From assembly GCF_026309355.1 (NCBI RefSeq), contig NZ_JAPJZK010000001.1, forward strand, positions 3,492,501 through 3,556,500: a stretch of 64,000 nucleotides of DNA. Direction: 5' to 3'. Numbering within the stretch: the first letter of the stretch is position 1; every line of letters starts with the position of its first letter. Of the stretch, positions 18,661-27,560 are shown piece by piece. A program made the position numbers and the translations under genes. The notes below the pieces were generated by a model. The model was not told where the DNA came from. It searched no databases and worked only from the letters and a program-made list of their open reading frames with translations. Origin of the DNA: Spartinivicinus marinus. Lineage in GTDB: Bacteria; Pseudomonadota; Gammaproteobacteria; Pseudomonadales; Zooshikellaceae.

Positions 18661-19392
18661 ATGCACTTTGAAGATAGGCCTTACATAAGAGAAATTCAGC
18701 TAAAGCGAGATGATATCGAAAGCTTTGATGTGTATCCTTTTAGTACTCCTTCAGTTAAAGAGCTGGATTTCTTAGAGTTTCACCCGGATGTCACATTTTT
18801 TGTAGGAGAAAACGGTACTGGTAAGTCCACTTTGATCGAAGCCATTGCCGTTGCCCTGGGGTTTAATCCCGAAGGTGGAACCAAACAATCAACTTTCACT
18901 ACAAGTCGAACACATTCTGATCTTCACCAATACTTAAAATTAATTAAAAGCTTTAAACGACCTAAAGATGGTTATTTTCTTCGAGCAGAAAGCTTTTATA
19001 ACCTGGCAACCTTTATGGATGATACGGGGTATCTAAAGGGCTATGGAGGTAAATCCTTACATGAACAGTCCCATGGTGAGTCATTCATGGCCACTTTAAC
19101 TAACAAGCTACATGGGAATGGCCTGTATATTATGGATGAACCTGAGGCGGCGTTATCACCAGCCCGCCAAATGGCTGCGGTGTCAGCCATTCATCAATTG
19201 GTAGAAGAAAACTCTCAGTTTATTATCGCTACCCATTCACCAATCTTGCTGGCATATCCCAGATCAAAAATCTACCAGTTTTCTGAATCTGGAATATATG
19301 AAGTAAAGTATGAGGATACAGAGCATTATGTCGTTACAAAGGACTTTTTAAATAGACACGAGCAAATGATGCGTATTTTGATGGAAGAGTAA
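18661..19392 (+). CDS. AAA/ABC-type ATPase
   Basis: 243 residues with a full ABC-like nucleotide-binding set: Walker A FVGENGTGKST (about residues 45-55), a signature-like SHGES, Walker B LYIMDEPEAAL, and a switch histidine in ATHSPILLAYP. Hydrophobic membrane segments are absent, so it is a soluble ATPase of the AAA_23/RecF-like group often annotated only as AAA family ATPase. Co-location with the DUF1835 gene is the only hint at role. Confidence 0.85.
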   Translation: MHFEDRPYIREIQLKRDDIESFDVYPFSTPSVKELDFLEFHPDVTFFVGENGTGKSTLIEAIAVALGFNPEGGTKQSTFTTSRTHSDLHQYLKLIKSFKRPKDGYFLRAESFYNLATFMDDTGYLKGYGGKSLHEQSHGESFMATLTNKLHGNGLYIMDEPEAALSPARQMAAVSAIHQLVEENSQFIIATHSPILLAYPRSKIYQFSESGIYEVKYEDTEHYVVTKDFLNRHEQMMRILMEE

Positions 19393-19416
19393 TATATTCC
19401 GCTATAGCTCAGAGGG

Positions 19417-19848
19417 TCAGGTTAGGGTAATGATGGTAAAATAGGCCACCACGGCATAACGTACTGATTTACCAATGAGTGTCAGTAAAAAGAATATCCA
19501 GAATCTGACTTTCATTAACCCAGCAATAAAGGTTAGAGCGTCTCCTACTATAGGGGCCCATGCCATGAGTAATGACCAAACACCATACTTTTGAAACCAA
19601 TGTTGAGCCTTGGATAGCTGTTTTTGCTTAAATGGAAACCACCTGCGATCCTGGTAGTGCAGAAGGTATCGCCCTAAAATCCAGTTTACTACTGCCCCCA
19701 GTGTATTACCTGTTGATGCTACCAACCAAATCAGGAACCAAGCCTTGGGCTCTTTAAGTATTTGAGCAGCAACTAGTACTTCTGAATAAAATGGCAGTAT
19801 TGTTGCTGCCATAAATGCGCTGAAAAAAATCAATAGATAATCTAACAA
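19417..19848 (-). CDS. YqaA family membrane protein (DedA-like)
   Basis: 143 residues, nearly all membrane helices. PFYSEVLVAAQIL, STGNTLGAVVNWILGRYL and WAPIVGDALTFIAGLM match the YqaA branch of the SNARE-associated/DedA superfamily. DedA relatives flip or carry phospholipids; the role of YqaA itself is not established. It is convergent with the ATPase gene, 24 bases apart. Confidence 0.88.
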   Translation of the reverse strand: MLDYLLIFFSAFMAATILPFYSEVLVAAQILKEPKAWFLIWLVASTGNTLGAVVNWILGRYLLHYQDRRWFPFKQKQLSKAQHWFQKYGVWSLLMAWAPIVGDALTFIAGLMKVRFWIFFLLTLIGKSVRYAVVAYFTIITLT

Positions 19849-20135
19849 GCTTACAATCCTGTGACTTAATATTTTAAATGTATATTATGACTGTCTGCTA
19901 AAGGTTTAGCTATACAATACTTGGCTGGTGGTATTTATATCAAAGTATCATGGAAGTGTTTTATAGGTATTATCCGAATAAAAATGGCATTTTCATTGGT
20001 AGTAAACGAATAGCAATAGCCTATTATTAGTTTGTAATAAAAAAACAACTTGTTTAAAATATGTTCGGTTTTGCTTAGCACTATATGTCAGTGAAAAAGC
20101 TATTAGAGATTCATTATTAAGGAAGTAGATAATAA

Positions 20136-20669
20136 ATGCATATTATTATTGGGTTTTTAACTGCAGTTGCCGGTCTTGTTTGGGCATTGTATCGACTCCA
20201 AAATTCAGGTGTTGACCTCAACTCATTTAATCCATTTCACTGGGTAAGAAGGCGAAACTGGGAAAAGAAGCTAGGAACGAAACCCCTTCACTCGATTAGT
20301 AACCCCATGGAAGCTGCTGCAGTGCTGGTGGTTGCTATGGCTGAATTGAACGGTACAGTGACCCAAGAGCTCAAACAAAAAGTTATTTTATTGTTTGCTT
20401 CAGAGTTTAATATACCTGAAAAAGAGGCTATTCAATTGTATGCTTCCTCGTCATACTTACTGAAGGACGCTATAAATATTTCAGCTGAAGTAAAACATAT
20501 TCTCGACCCAACCATTTCTCAGTATGAAAACCGCCACCAAAGCTCTCTTCTATCCATGTTAAATGCTGTTGGTAATTTTGAGGGGGACTTTAGCCAACCC
20601 CAAGCAGCGTTATTGAAAAGTATTAGTCAACTATTTAAATTGAAAAATAACCAGTCAAACCGGTGGTAA
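20136..20669 (+). CDS. TerB-like helical protein with N-terminal membrane anchor
   Basis: 177 residues. An N-terminal hydrophobic helix (IIIGFLTAVAGLVWALYRL) is followed by a helical domain: AAAVLVVAMAELNGTVTQEL, then VILLFASEFNIPEKEAIQLY. This is the pattern of TerB-like domains, where an acidic pair usually follows the first helix. Tellurite-resistance partner genes are not present. It sits 30 bases before an M50 protease gene on the same strand. Confidence 0.7.
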   Translation: MHIIIGFLTAVAGLVWALYRLQNSGVDLNSFNPFHWVRRRNWEKKLGTKPLHSISNPMEAAAVLVVAMAELNGTVTQELKQKVILLFASEFNIPEKEAIQLYASSSYLLKDAINISAEVKHILDPTISQYENRHQSSLLSMLNAVGNFEGDFSQPQAALLKSISQLFKLKNNQSNRW

Positions 20670-20699
20670 ATATATTCAGTTTGATAGTGGTAGTATTTG

Positions 20700-21278
20700 A
20701 TGAAAGATGTTAAGTACATAAAAATATGTACCTTAAAAGGTGTGCCAATAAATTTACACTGGTCTTTAGCTATTGTTTTGTTATTAATATTAGCTGGAGG
20801 TGCGTCTGATTTCTCCATTATTTTAGGTGGATTATCATTTTGGAGTATATTGCTGCTGCATGAATTAGGACATATGTACTTTGCATCAAAGCTTAACTTG
20901 CAAACAGTAAAAATAGATTTACACATATTACATGGAGTCTGTGAGTTTGAAGCTAGTACGGAATTTGATATATGTATTGTTTCCTGGGGAGGGGTTGTAG
21001 CTCAGTCATTAGTATTTGTACCTTGTATTATACTGTATAATGTTTTTGATGATCAGCTAGGTTGGTATTTAAGTACACCTTTAATTATTTTAGGATATTT
21101 GAATGCAATGATTGCCATAATAAATTTATCTCCTAGTAAATGGTTGGATGGTGGGTTATGCTGGCGAATAGTTCCATTATTAATAAAAAAAATTAAAATT
21201 TATAGAGATGTAAAGAGGGCTATAGAATTCCGTGCTATGTCACCAGAAAAAGCCATTAATAAAGCGCAGAAAAACTAA
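20700..21278 (+). CDS. site-2 protease family (M50) membrane metalloprotease
   Basis: 192 residues from the ATG at 20700; a TTG sits directly before it. Zinc-binding HELGH is at residues 54-58 inside a membrane helix, and the third ligand motif is WLDGG near the end (SKWLDGGLCWRI). It resembles the SpoIVFB-like short S2P branch (VPINLHWS at the start). No PDZ domain. It may process a membrane protein, possibly its anchored neighbour, but that is inference. Confidence 0.87.
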   Translation: MKDVKYIKICTLKGVPINLHWSLAIVLLLILAGGASDFSIILGGLSFWSILLLHELGHMYFASKLNLQTVKIDLHILHGVCEFEASTEFDICIVSWGGVVAQSLVFVPCIILYNVFDDQLGWYLSTPLIILGYLNAMIAIINLSPSKWLDGGLCWRIVPLLIKKIKIYRDVKRAIEFRAMSPEKAINKAQKN

Positions 21279-21428
21279 CTCAGTATTCATGAGTTGATAG
21301 GTATTTTACTAATTGGGATATTAGTTTGTAAATGTTACCAACTACTGAACGCATTAGCATTACCCAGTCAACAGAATGATAAAGAACTTTGGTTGTAGAA
21401 TATAAGAAAATTAGTTTTAAACATTATC

Positions 21429-21965
21429 ATGAGTCGGAAAAAAGCTTTATCTCTAGTTACATTACTTATCGCAATAATTGGAATTGGTTTTGCGATGAGT
21501 CCATTTTTAATTGCTCTTAATCCGCCTTCTCACCTGCCTGAGTATGCTAAGGGATTCGATATTAATGGAATGAAAGAAAATTCTGTTAAAGCTGTCCATA
21601 TCAAAGGCAGTAAAAAAGTTGGGCTTGGTAGTGGAAGTATGTGGGAGCCAGGTGATGCCTTGGTTATAGTAAGGGGTGAGGGCGAAGCGTTTTATCTTTA
21701 TTGGGTACCTACATGGGAACAGCAATTCCTTATGCCTATATCATTTTGGGGGCAGCATGAGGGATATTGTAGGGAGCTTGGAGTGAAGGTGAGCCTGGAT
21801 CAAAAGGTAATTAAATGCTTGAGTACGAAGTCTTCTAAGTCCTTCAATAAAGAGTGGATATGGTCTTTGAATGGACAAGGATTAGGCCGGTTCAGTCCAG
21901 ACTTACATAAAATTAATTTTAGAGTTGAAGAGAAAGTGCTTTATGCATACTTATTTATCAAATAA
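21429..21965 (+). CDS. hypothetical secreted or membrane-anchored protein
   Basis: 178 residues with one N-terminal hydrophobic helix (LSLVTLLIAIIGIGFAMSPF). The rest is hydrophilic and likely beta-rich (MWEPGDALVIVRGEGEAFYLYW). Two cysteines, in HEGYCREL and KVIKCLS, could form a disulphide outside the cytoplasm. I do not recognise the family. A degraded small secreted-protein gene follows. Confidence 0.6.
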   Translation: MSRKKALSLVTLLIAIIGIGFAMSPFLIALNPPSHLPEYAKGFDINGMKENSVKAVHIKGSKKVGLGSGSMWEPGDALVIVRGEGEAFYLYWVPTWEQQFLMPISFWGQHEGYCRELGVKVSLDQKVIKCLSTKSSKSFNKEWIWSLNGQGLGRFSPDLHKINFRVEEKVLYAYLFIK

Positions 21966-21987
21966 AACTATTTAAAAATTACATGTT

Positions 21988-22222
21988 ATGAATAGAAAAC
22001 TCCTTTTTATCTTATCGTTTGTTTCATCAACTGTATTTGCCTGTCCAGATTTTTATGGTAAATGGAAGTCATCTAATAATTTAACAATGGGGTTTACGAA
22101 TAAATGGGCCAATATTGAAGATAGGACAAAAAACTTTTTAACTCACAGTTAATAATTTCAATCGCTTTGGTTTCTGTACTGGCACTTTGGGCAAGTTATC
22201 ATTAACTAGTAAGTATGAATAA
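21988..22222 (+). pseudogene. small secreted protein gene, frameshifted
   Basis: An ATG at 21988 opens a signal peptide (MNRKLLFILSFVSSTVFA) followed by CPDFYGKWKSSNNLTMGF, then stops at 54 codons. A one-base shift just before that stop leads into LTVNNFNRFGFCTGTLGKL, ending in TAA at 22220-22222. The two halves together read like one small extracytoplasmic protein. Either the gene is broken or there is a sequencing error. Confidence 0.45.
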
Positions 22223-22491
22223 TCAGCAGTTATATAGCAGAGTGCATCAAATTAGCTGTTTTACTCCCAGGTATCATCTTTACACTACCAATAATACTAT
22301 TGGTATCAACAGCTGATACTTTTAAATTAAACAATTTATTGATTGATAGTAGTCAGGCTCTTCTGAATGATACTTTATTTTAAAGAAAAGTGCTAAGGTT
22401 GCTGAATGAAGCTGGTTCGAAATATAATACTACTGTTTTCACTAATGCCCCTATTCAGGGTTGCTGAAATACTGGATGCTATAAGAGGTAT

Positions 22492-23382
22492 ATGGCTTTT
22501 AATAAAGTAATGAATAAACTAATTGTAGGGTCCATCGTAGCTTTTCTTACACTAGCCTTAGCAATTCTTTACACTGTTGGGACACAACTTATTCGTCCAA
22601 CCCCAAGTAACATTGTTAAACCTGAAACAAACTTGCCATTATCAACAGTCAGTTTTAGGGGGGAGGGCAATATTCAGCTTAAAGGATGGTTTATCAAAAA
22701 CCCCACTTCCAATGTGGGTGTGTTATTAATGCACGGTAATCAAAGTAATCGCTTATCCATGTTATCGAGAGCCAAGTTTCTATATCAGGCCGGCTATTCA
22801 GTGATGTTATTCGATTTAAGAGCGCATGGTGCTAGTGAAGGGGAATATAAAACATTTGGGTATTTAGAAGCAAAAGATGCAGAGCTGGCCATTAGCTTTT
22901 TTAAGCGGCAAGCCAAACTTAAAACAGTAGGAATTATTGGCACATCTTTAGGTGGTGCGGCTACTGTATTGAGTGACATGCCATTACCAGTCGAAGCAAT
23001 AGTGATAGAGTCTGTTTACCCAGCGATTGAAAAAGCAATTATGAATCGGCTTACTGTTCGAATGGGGAAGTGGGGAGCTTACTTTGAGCCACTACTCACT
23101 TATCAATTACCACTGAGATTGGGGGTTAAGTCAACTGATTTACAGCCAGTGAAAAAGGTTGTAAATATCATGAAGTCCGTCTTTGTTATTGGTGGGGAGC
23201 AAGATACTCGCACCACACTAAAGGATACACAGTGGTTGTATAACAATATCCGATCACCTCAAAAAAGTTTATGGATTATTCCTGGGGTTGGTCATGCCAA
23301 TTTTCATCATTTAACAAAGGTAATGTATGAAAAACGTGTATTATCATTTTTAAATCAATACTTGCCTATACAGAAAAAGTAA
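22492..23382 (+). CDS. alpha/beta hydrolase with membrane anchor
   Basis: 296 residues. One N-terminal helix (IVGSIVAFLTLALAILYTVG) anchors a serine hydrolase domain: oxyanion HGNQSNR, the FDLRAHGASEG loop, nucleophile elbow GTSLGG, acid in GGEQDTRT and histidine in GVGHANFHH. It resembles the BEM46/YqkD-like group of extracytoplasmic or membrane hydrolases. Substrate unknown. An RBS-like AAGAGG precedes the ATG. Confidence 0.85.
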   Translation: MAFNKVMNKLIVGSIVAFLTLALAILYTVGTQLIRPTPSNIVKPETNLPLSTVSFRGEGNIQLKGWFIKNPTSNVGVLLMHGNQSNRLSMLSRAKFLYQAGYSVMLFDLRAHGASEGEYKTFGYLEAKDAELAISFFKRQAKLKTVGIIGTSLGGAATVLSDMPLPVEAIVIESVYPAIEKAIMNRLTVRMGKWGAYFEPLLTYQLPLRLGVKSTDLQPVKKVVNIMKSVFVIGGEQDTRTTLKDTQWLYNNIRSPQKSLWIIPGVGHANFHHLTKVMYEKRVLSFLNQYLPIQKK

Positions 23383-23551
23383 TAACTAAGAGTTGGCAAT
23401 GAATGAAAATTAGAAGAATAGTATATACGAGTCTGTAATTTAAATTACAGACTCAAGTAAGGAGTAAATCGATGTATCAATATAGAATACTTGTTTCTGT
23501 TAGCTATTGAATAGCCTATGCATTAAATCTACACATGATTTACTTACTTTA

Positions 23552-24549
23552 ACGCGATGCTCGACTTTTAATAACTTGAAATGACAAACCCTAACCCCAT
23601 CCTAAGTTTTGCGAAAACAGGGATATAAAGGAAAGGGAATGTCACTGGAAGAGTTTATCATCACTACTTATTGTTGGGTCGATGATGTTTTAACTGATTT
23701 ATTAAAACGGCGGCGATTACGTCAGCGAGGAATTAAGCCCTCACTGTCGGATTCAGAAGTCATTACCATGGAGTTAATTGGTGAATTTCAAGGCCTTGAT
23801 GCTGATACCGCTATCTGGAAATACTTCAAAGAGCATTGGAAAGCGTATTTTCCAGGCATAGGCTCAAGAAGCCAGTTTGCTAAACAAGCTGCTAATTTAT
23901 GGGCGATAAAACAACAATTACAAAAGCAAGTAACAGCTGAGCTGGGTACTATTAATGATCCTATACATGTTGTCGATGGTTTTCCTTTGCCTGTTAGCCA
24001 CTTTAAACGTGCAAGAAATTGCCGCCGCTTTAAAGAAGAGGCTGAGTATGGCTATTGTGCATCCAAGGGGGAAACCTATTATGGCTTTGAAGGGCACCTC
24101 ATTATTGACTTTCATGGAGCCATAGCAGGATTTACATTAACCCCAGCAAGTGATGGCGAAAGGGAAGCTGTATGGGAGTTAACAGAAGGTATGCCGTCAG
24201 GCATGTTGTTAGGGGATAAAGGTTATTTGGGGGCTGAATTTAAAGCTGAATTGTTAGAGTTAAAATCGCTTCAGCTAGAAACCCCGGTTAGAGATAACAT
24301 GATTGATCCTTTACCCAAGTCCTGGAGGAGCCAGCTTAATCGGTTACGACGACGAGTTGAGACAACCATTGGTCAGCTAGTAGAAAGGTTTAATATTCAG
24401 CGGACCAAAGGCAGAACCCTGTGGAGTTTGACTAATCGAATGACCCGCAAGCTGTTATCGCACAGCTTATGTGTATTATTTAATAGGAACCAAGGCAATG
24501 CCCCACTACAGTTATCTAAATTAATAGGCTGAAAAGTCGAGCATTGCGT
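23552..24549 (+). mobile_element. IS982-family insertion sequence
   Basis: Left end ACGCGATGCTCGACTTTT (23552-23569) and the inverted right end at 24532-24549 agree at 17 of 18 positions. They frame one transposase gene. The length, 998 bp, fits IS982 elements (about 1 kb). I found no convincing target-site duplication next to these ends. Confidence 0.88.
23639..24532 (+). CDS. IS982-family transposase
   Basis: 297 residues from the ATG at 23639, which has an AAAGGAAAGGGA purine run ahead; a TTG frame extension to 23609 exists. MSLEEFIITTYCWVDD is the typical IS982 start. Catalytic acids are in VVDGFPLP, LGDKGYLGAEF and the final VETTIGQLVERFN. The gene is full length and looks intact. It lies inside matched inverted repeats. 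Confidence 0.93.
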   Translation: MSLEEFIITTYCWVDDVLTDLLKRRRLRQRGIKPSLSDSEVITMELIGEFQGLDADTAIWKYFKEHWKAYFPGIGSRSQFAKQAANLWAIKQQLQKQVTAELGTINDPIHVVDGFPLPVSHFKRARNCRRFKEEAEYGYCASKGETYYGFEGHLIIDFHGAIAGFTLTPASDGEREAVWELTEGMPSGMLLGDKGYLGAEFKAELLELKSLQLETPVRDNMIDPLPKSWRSQLNRLRRRVETTIGQLVERFNIQRTKGRTLWSLTNRMTRKLLSHSLCVLFNRNQGNAPLQLSKLIG

Positions 24550-24574
24550 CTTCTTAATAAATAAAGCTATGTAT

Positions 24575-24644
24575 TAAGCTTGAAAGTTACCATCATAAGT
24601 TTACCTAAAAATATTGAAAAACTTATGATGGTAATTCAAGCTTA
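24575..24644. repeat. long imperfect hairpin after the IS982 element
   Basis: The arm at 24575-24602 (starting TAAGCTTGAA, ending CATAAGTTT) is the near-perfect inverse of 24619-24644 (AAACTTATGATGGTAA then TTCAAGCTTA). The only fault is two extra bases in the left arm, and the loop is 16 bases. It begins 25 bases after the IS end. It may be a terminator, a palindromic unit of a small mobile repeat, or an insertion hot spot. Confidence 0.6.
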
Positions 24645-24745
24645 TACCGTTGTAAGTGCCTTTCACCAAACCTTCACACTCCAACACCTTGACACCCAAC
24701 ACACCTCAGGTGTAGCCTTAAATCACTAGAACCAAAAAGCGGTAT

Positions 24746-24773
24746 CCGCACCCGATAGATTTGCGGTTTTTTT
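24746..24773 (+). terminator. terminator-like hairpin in the BRO-N leader
   Basis: CCGCA (24746-24750) and TGCGG (24762-24766) flank an 11-base loop and are followed by seven T. The stem is short. It lies upstream of the IS4-like insertion, in what was probably the leader of the antirepressor gene. Confidence 0.4.
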
Positions 24774-24849
24774 GTGCCTGTAATTTGCGCACAAATATAG
24801 CTTTGCCATGCATGTTTGTTATGCCGGGTGGAGAGGCGTTAATAAAATA

Positions 24850-26484
24850 CCCTTTCACTCGATTCCGAAGTTTTTAATGCTTGACTAGCACGATGAGAGA
24901 GATTCAGAAGACTGGACTACAGGTATTGCTCCATTTCTTCGCCTAGCAAAGAACGATCAACACGACACCTGCAGACCAGTGATGGTGTAGTATATCGCGC
25001 TTGTATTTCAATAGCGACTTGATGACGACTTGTGTTGATTACCCCTATTCCCCATGTGATAAAGTTTGTTCAAACTCTAAACGACACCTTGACTGTTTCT
25101 TTTCAATCTCCTGGATTAAGTCGTATCCAGTGTCGCTGGTTAACTATTATGCTGATGGGAATTGGTGTCACTGGTGTATTTTGCTGGGCTGTTTTTGAGC
25201 GGTGTAGCTTAGGAGCATTCAAGCAGGACCAATTACGTTGGATGTTTTACCATAGTAAAATTGCCTGGTCATTGTTGTTGCAAGCCAGTGTCCGACAAGT
25301 ACTCAATCACTATCATATTACGAGAGGAGTACTCATTTTTGACGATAGTGATAAAGTCCGCTCCAAGAGAACACGACGTATTAAAGGTGTGCATAAAATA
25401 AAACATAAAAAATCCGGCGGCTATGTTCAAGGGCAAGAGCTAGTGTTTATGCTACTGGTGACACCTGTAGCTACCTTACCGATTGCTTTTCGCTTTTATA
25501 CACCTGATCCAGCGTTAAGTGCTTGGCGTCAGAAAAATAAAGCCCTAAAGAGGCTGGGTATTCCTGGAAAAGAAAGACCCAAAAAACCTAAGCCCAACCC
25601 AGATTATCCGACCAAACAAGCTTTAGCACTTGAGATGGTTGAAGCATTTTCATTGTCATTTTCTGATATAAAGATTAATGCGGTCATTGCTGATGCACTG
25701 TATAGCACAGCAGAATTCATGGATAAGGCTTCCATTGCGACGGGTGGTGCTCAAGTGGTGAGTCAATTACGCTCCAATCAACTAATCCTTTCCCAAGGAA
25801 AAAAAGTACGACTTACACATTACTTTGCACGCCAAACAGGCGTCGATACCAAGTTAATTATCCGAGGCCAAAAAACACAGTCAATCACCATGCTGGCGGC
25901 TCGGGTTTATGTGAAAGCCCATGGTAAAAAGCGGTTTGTGGTTGCTTTGAAATATGAGGGAGAAAAAAATTATCGATATCTAGTGGCATCCGACATGTCC
26001 TGGCGGCATGGTGATATTGCTAGGGTTTATACATTGAGATGGTTAGTTGAGGTTTTCATTGAGGACTGGAAGCAACATGCTGGCTGGAACCGATTGGCCA
26101 AACAACAAGGCGAAGAAGGATCAACGCGAGGCGTGATCATGAGCCTGCTGTACGACCATATGTTACTGCTACATCCAGAGCAATCCGTCCGCCTTGAAAA
26201 TAAGCAGCCCGGGCTTCCTGTTGGCTGTTTGACTGAGCGAATCAAAACAGAAGCCCTAATAAAAACTGTAGAAGCAGTTGTCACGGCTGATGAACCAAAA
26301 CAGCAACTGAAAGCCTTTACCGCTGCAATAATCAGTGTGCTTCCTGAGCGCCGCTCGAAAAAGCATTTAGCGGGTTTAGATTTGGGCAAACAAGAGCCCA
26401 CTGACTCATTAAAATACAGAGCGGCTGCATAAATAAATTAGCAGTTATGTCAACCTAAAAAAACTTCGGAATCGAGTTTCAGGG
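24850..26484 (+). mobile_element. IS4-like insertion sequence
   Basis: The 26-base ends at 24850-24875 and 26459-26484 are inverted repeats (ACTCGATTCCGAAGTTTTT on the left strand, shared exactly; three mismatches nearer the tip). They are flanked by the direct repeat AAATA at 24845-24849 and 26485-26489, a plausible 5-bp target duplication. The element is 1635 bp and carries one transposase gene. Confidence 0.85.
25032..26432 (+). CDS. IS4-like DDE transposase
   Basis: A 466-residue transposase. Likely catalytic acids: Asp in VLIFDDSDKVRSK, Asp in AVIADALYS, and Glu in the YREK-like region LRWLVEVFIEDWKQHAGW. Basic stretches such as KTRRIKG-type segments fit DNA binding. It appears intact. 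The exact subgroup (IS4, IS701 or ISNCY) cannot be settled by eye. Confidence 0.88.
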   Translation: MLITPIPHVIKFVQTLNDTLTVSFQSPGLSRIQCRWLTIMLMGIGVTGVFCWAVFERCSLGAFKQDQLRWMFYHSKIAWSLLLQASVRQVLNHYHITRGVLIFDDSDKVRSKRTRRIKGVHKIKHKKSGGYVQGQELVFMLLVTPVATLPIAFRFYTPDPALSAWRQKNKALKRLGIPGKERPKKPKPNPDYPTKQALALEMVEAFSLSFSDIKINAVIADALYSTAEFMDKASIATGGAQVVSQLRSNQLILSQGKKVRLTHYFARQTGVDTKLIIRGQKTQSITMLAARVYVKAHGKKRFVVALKYEGEKNYRYLVASDMSWRHGDIARVYTLRWLVEVFIEDWKQHAGWNRLAKQQGEEGSTRGVIMSLLYDHMLLLHPEQSVRLENKQPGLPVGCLTERIKTEALIKTVEAVVTADEPKQQLKAFTAAIISVLPERRSKKHLAGLDLGKQEPTDSLKYRAAA

Positions 26485-26489
26485 AAATA

Positions 26490-26574
26490 GCGCCCGGAGC
26501 ACCTTTTTGGGCTCTAGTTGACACCCGGCTTTCCCAAAAGCCACACATATACTTAAACCAAAAAGGAGGCCAGG
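26490..26574 (+). promoter_or_regulatory. leader of the BRO-N gene, separated from upstream sequence by an IS
   Basis: This 85-base stretch directly before the BRO-N start contains the hairpin GGCTTT-CCCA-AAAGCC (26527-26542) and a strong RBS (AAAGGAGG) a few bases before the ATG. The IS4-like element separates it from the upstream leader, so the native promoter may have been displaced. Confidence 0.4.
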
Positions 26575-27153
26575 ATGGCTACTTTAAATGCAAGTACTCC
26601 CTTTCAGCTAGTACCTAACCCTTATCATATCGTTCCCAATCCGTTTGAATATAACCGCGCTAAAATTCGTACCGCCTTACATCACAGTGGTGAGATTTGG
26701 TTTTGTGCTAAGGATGTGTGTGAAGCGGTGGGGTTACGCTGGCAGGGGGTAGGTAAATCCCTGCGGAATATTCCAGCCGAGTGGATCAGTATTGCCAGCT
26801 TACCGAATGGGGATTTTCAACAGGATATGTATATTATTTGCGAGCCAGCTTTATACCGATTGGTGTTTCGCTCGAATAAATCCCTGGCGGTAGATTTTAC
26901 CAATTGGGTGTGCTGTGAAATTATTCCTACCATTCGTAAGCAAGGTTGTTATGACCAGGTGAGCCAACAGGACCAGGTTAAAATCACTAAAACCATTGTG
27001 AAATTGGTGAAGGAATTAAGCCATACCCAGGATGCGTTTATTTTTGATTTATTAAAACGTCGGCTAACAAGCTTGTGTAATTGTTTAGGTGAACCCATGC
27101 CTAACCTGGAATTACTAGGACAAAACCGTAATCAATTAGGGCTGGGGGTATAA
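26575..27153 (+). CDS. BRO-N domain (phage antirepressor-like) protein
   Basis: 192 residues with a near-complete BRO-N domain: IWFCAKDVCEAVGL, SLRNIPAEW, MYIICEPALYRLVFRSNKS and CCEIIPTIRKQGCYD. BRO-N proteins bind DNA and in prophages act as antirepressors. The C-terminal part has no KilAC domain that I recognise. No other phage genes are here, so this is an isolated phage-derived regulator. A short gene follows six bases later and the pair is likely co-transcribed. Confidence 0.88.
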   Translation: MATLNASTPFQLVPNPYHIVPNPFEYNRAKIRTALHHSGEIWFCAKDVCEAVGLRWQGVGKSLRNIPAEWISIASLPNGDFQQDMYIICEPALYRLVFRSNKSLAVDFTNWVCCEIIPTIRKQGCYDQVSQQDQVKITKTIVKLVKELSHTQDAFIFDLLKRRLTSLCNCLGEPMPNLELLGQNRNQLGLGV

Positions 27154-27158
27154 CGACA

Positions 27159-27488
27159 ATGGAAGCGATTCAATTAACCCCTGAACAAGAACAAGCCTTA
27201 GCTACAGGTAAAATCCAGGTAGTGGGACAAAATAAAGTGTATTGGTTGTGTGAGGCTGAGCTACACGAATTAAATCCGTTTATTCGGCTGTCAGTAAAAG
27301 ATGCAATTGCTCAGGCTGAAACCCTGAATTTCTTGCTGCAAACTTTGCTGGGTGAGCAGGAAGCAGACGGGAATATTATTAATTATGCCGCTGCTGATAG
27401 AGAAGGGATGACGCTGGTGATTGATTATATTATGAAGCTAATGCAGTTTTTAGCAATCAAACAACCGGCTGAGACTACCACCTTTTAG
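27159..27488 (+). CDS. hypothetical protein paired with BRO-N gene
   Basis: 109 residues starting MEAIQLTPEQEQALATGKIQ. It is acidic and helical in the second half (LNFLLQTLLGEQEADGNII) and has no membrane segment. It lies five bases after the BRO-N stop and should be translated from the same mRNA. Family not recognised. A terminator follows. Confidence 0.65.
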   Translation: MEAIQLTPEQEQALATGKIQVVGQNKVYWLCEAELHELNPFIRLSVKDAIAQAETLNFLLQTLLGEQEADGNIINYAAADREGMTLVIDYIMKLMQFLAIKQPAETTTF

Positions 27489-27523
27489 CGTTACTTTTTA
27501 ATTCTGCTTTTTTGTGTCAATCA

Positions 27524-27560
27524 ATACCTAATAGCCCTTTGGTTGTTGGGTATTTTTTTA
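27524..27560 (+). terminator. intrinsic terminator after the BRO-N pair
   Basis: ATACCTA (27524-27530) pairs with TGGGTAT (27547-27553), including one G-T pair, and a run of T follows. It is 36 bases after the stop codon of the 109-residue gene. Confidence 0.6.

Noticed and set aside
22406-22510. 34-codon frame MKLVRNIILLFSLMPLF, overlapping the hydrolase start
   Set aside because: Hydrophobic and short; it overlaps the better hydrolase start and has no clear RBS.
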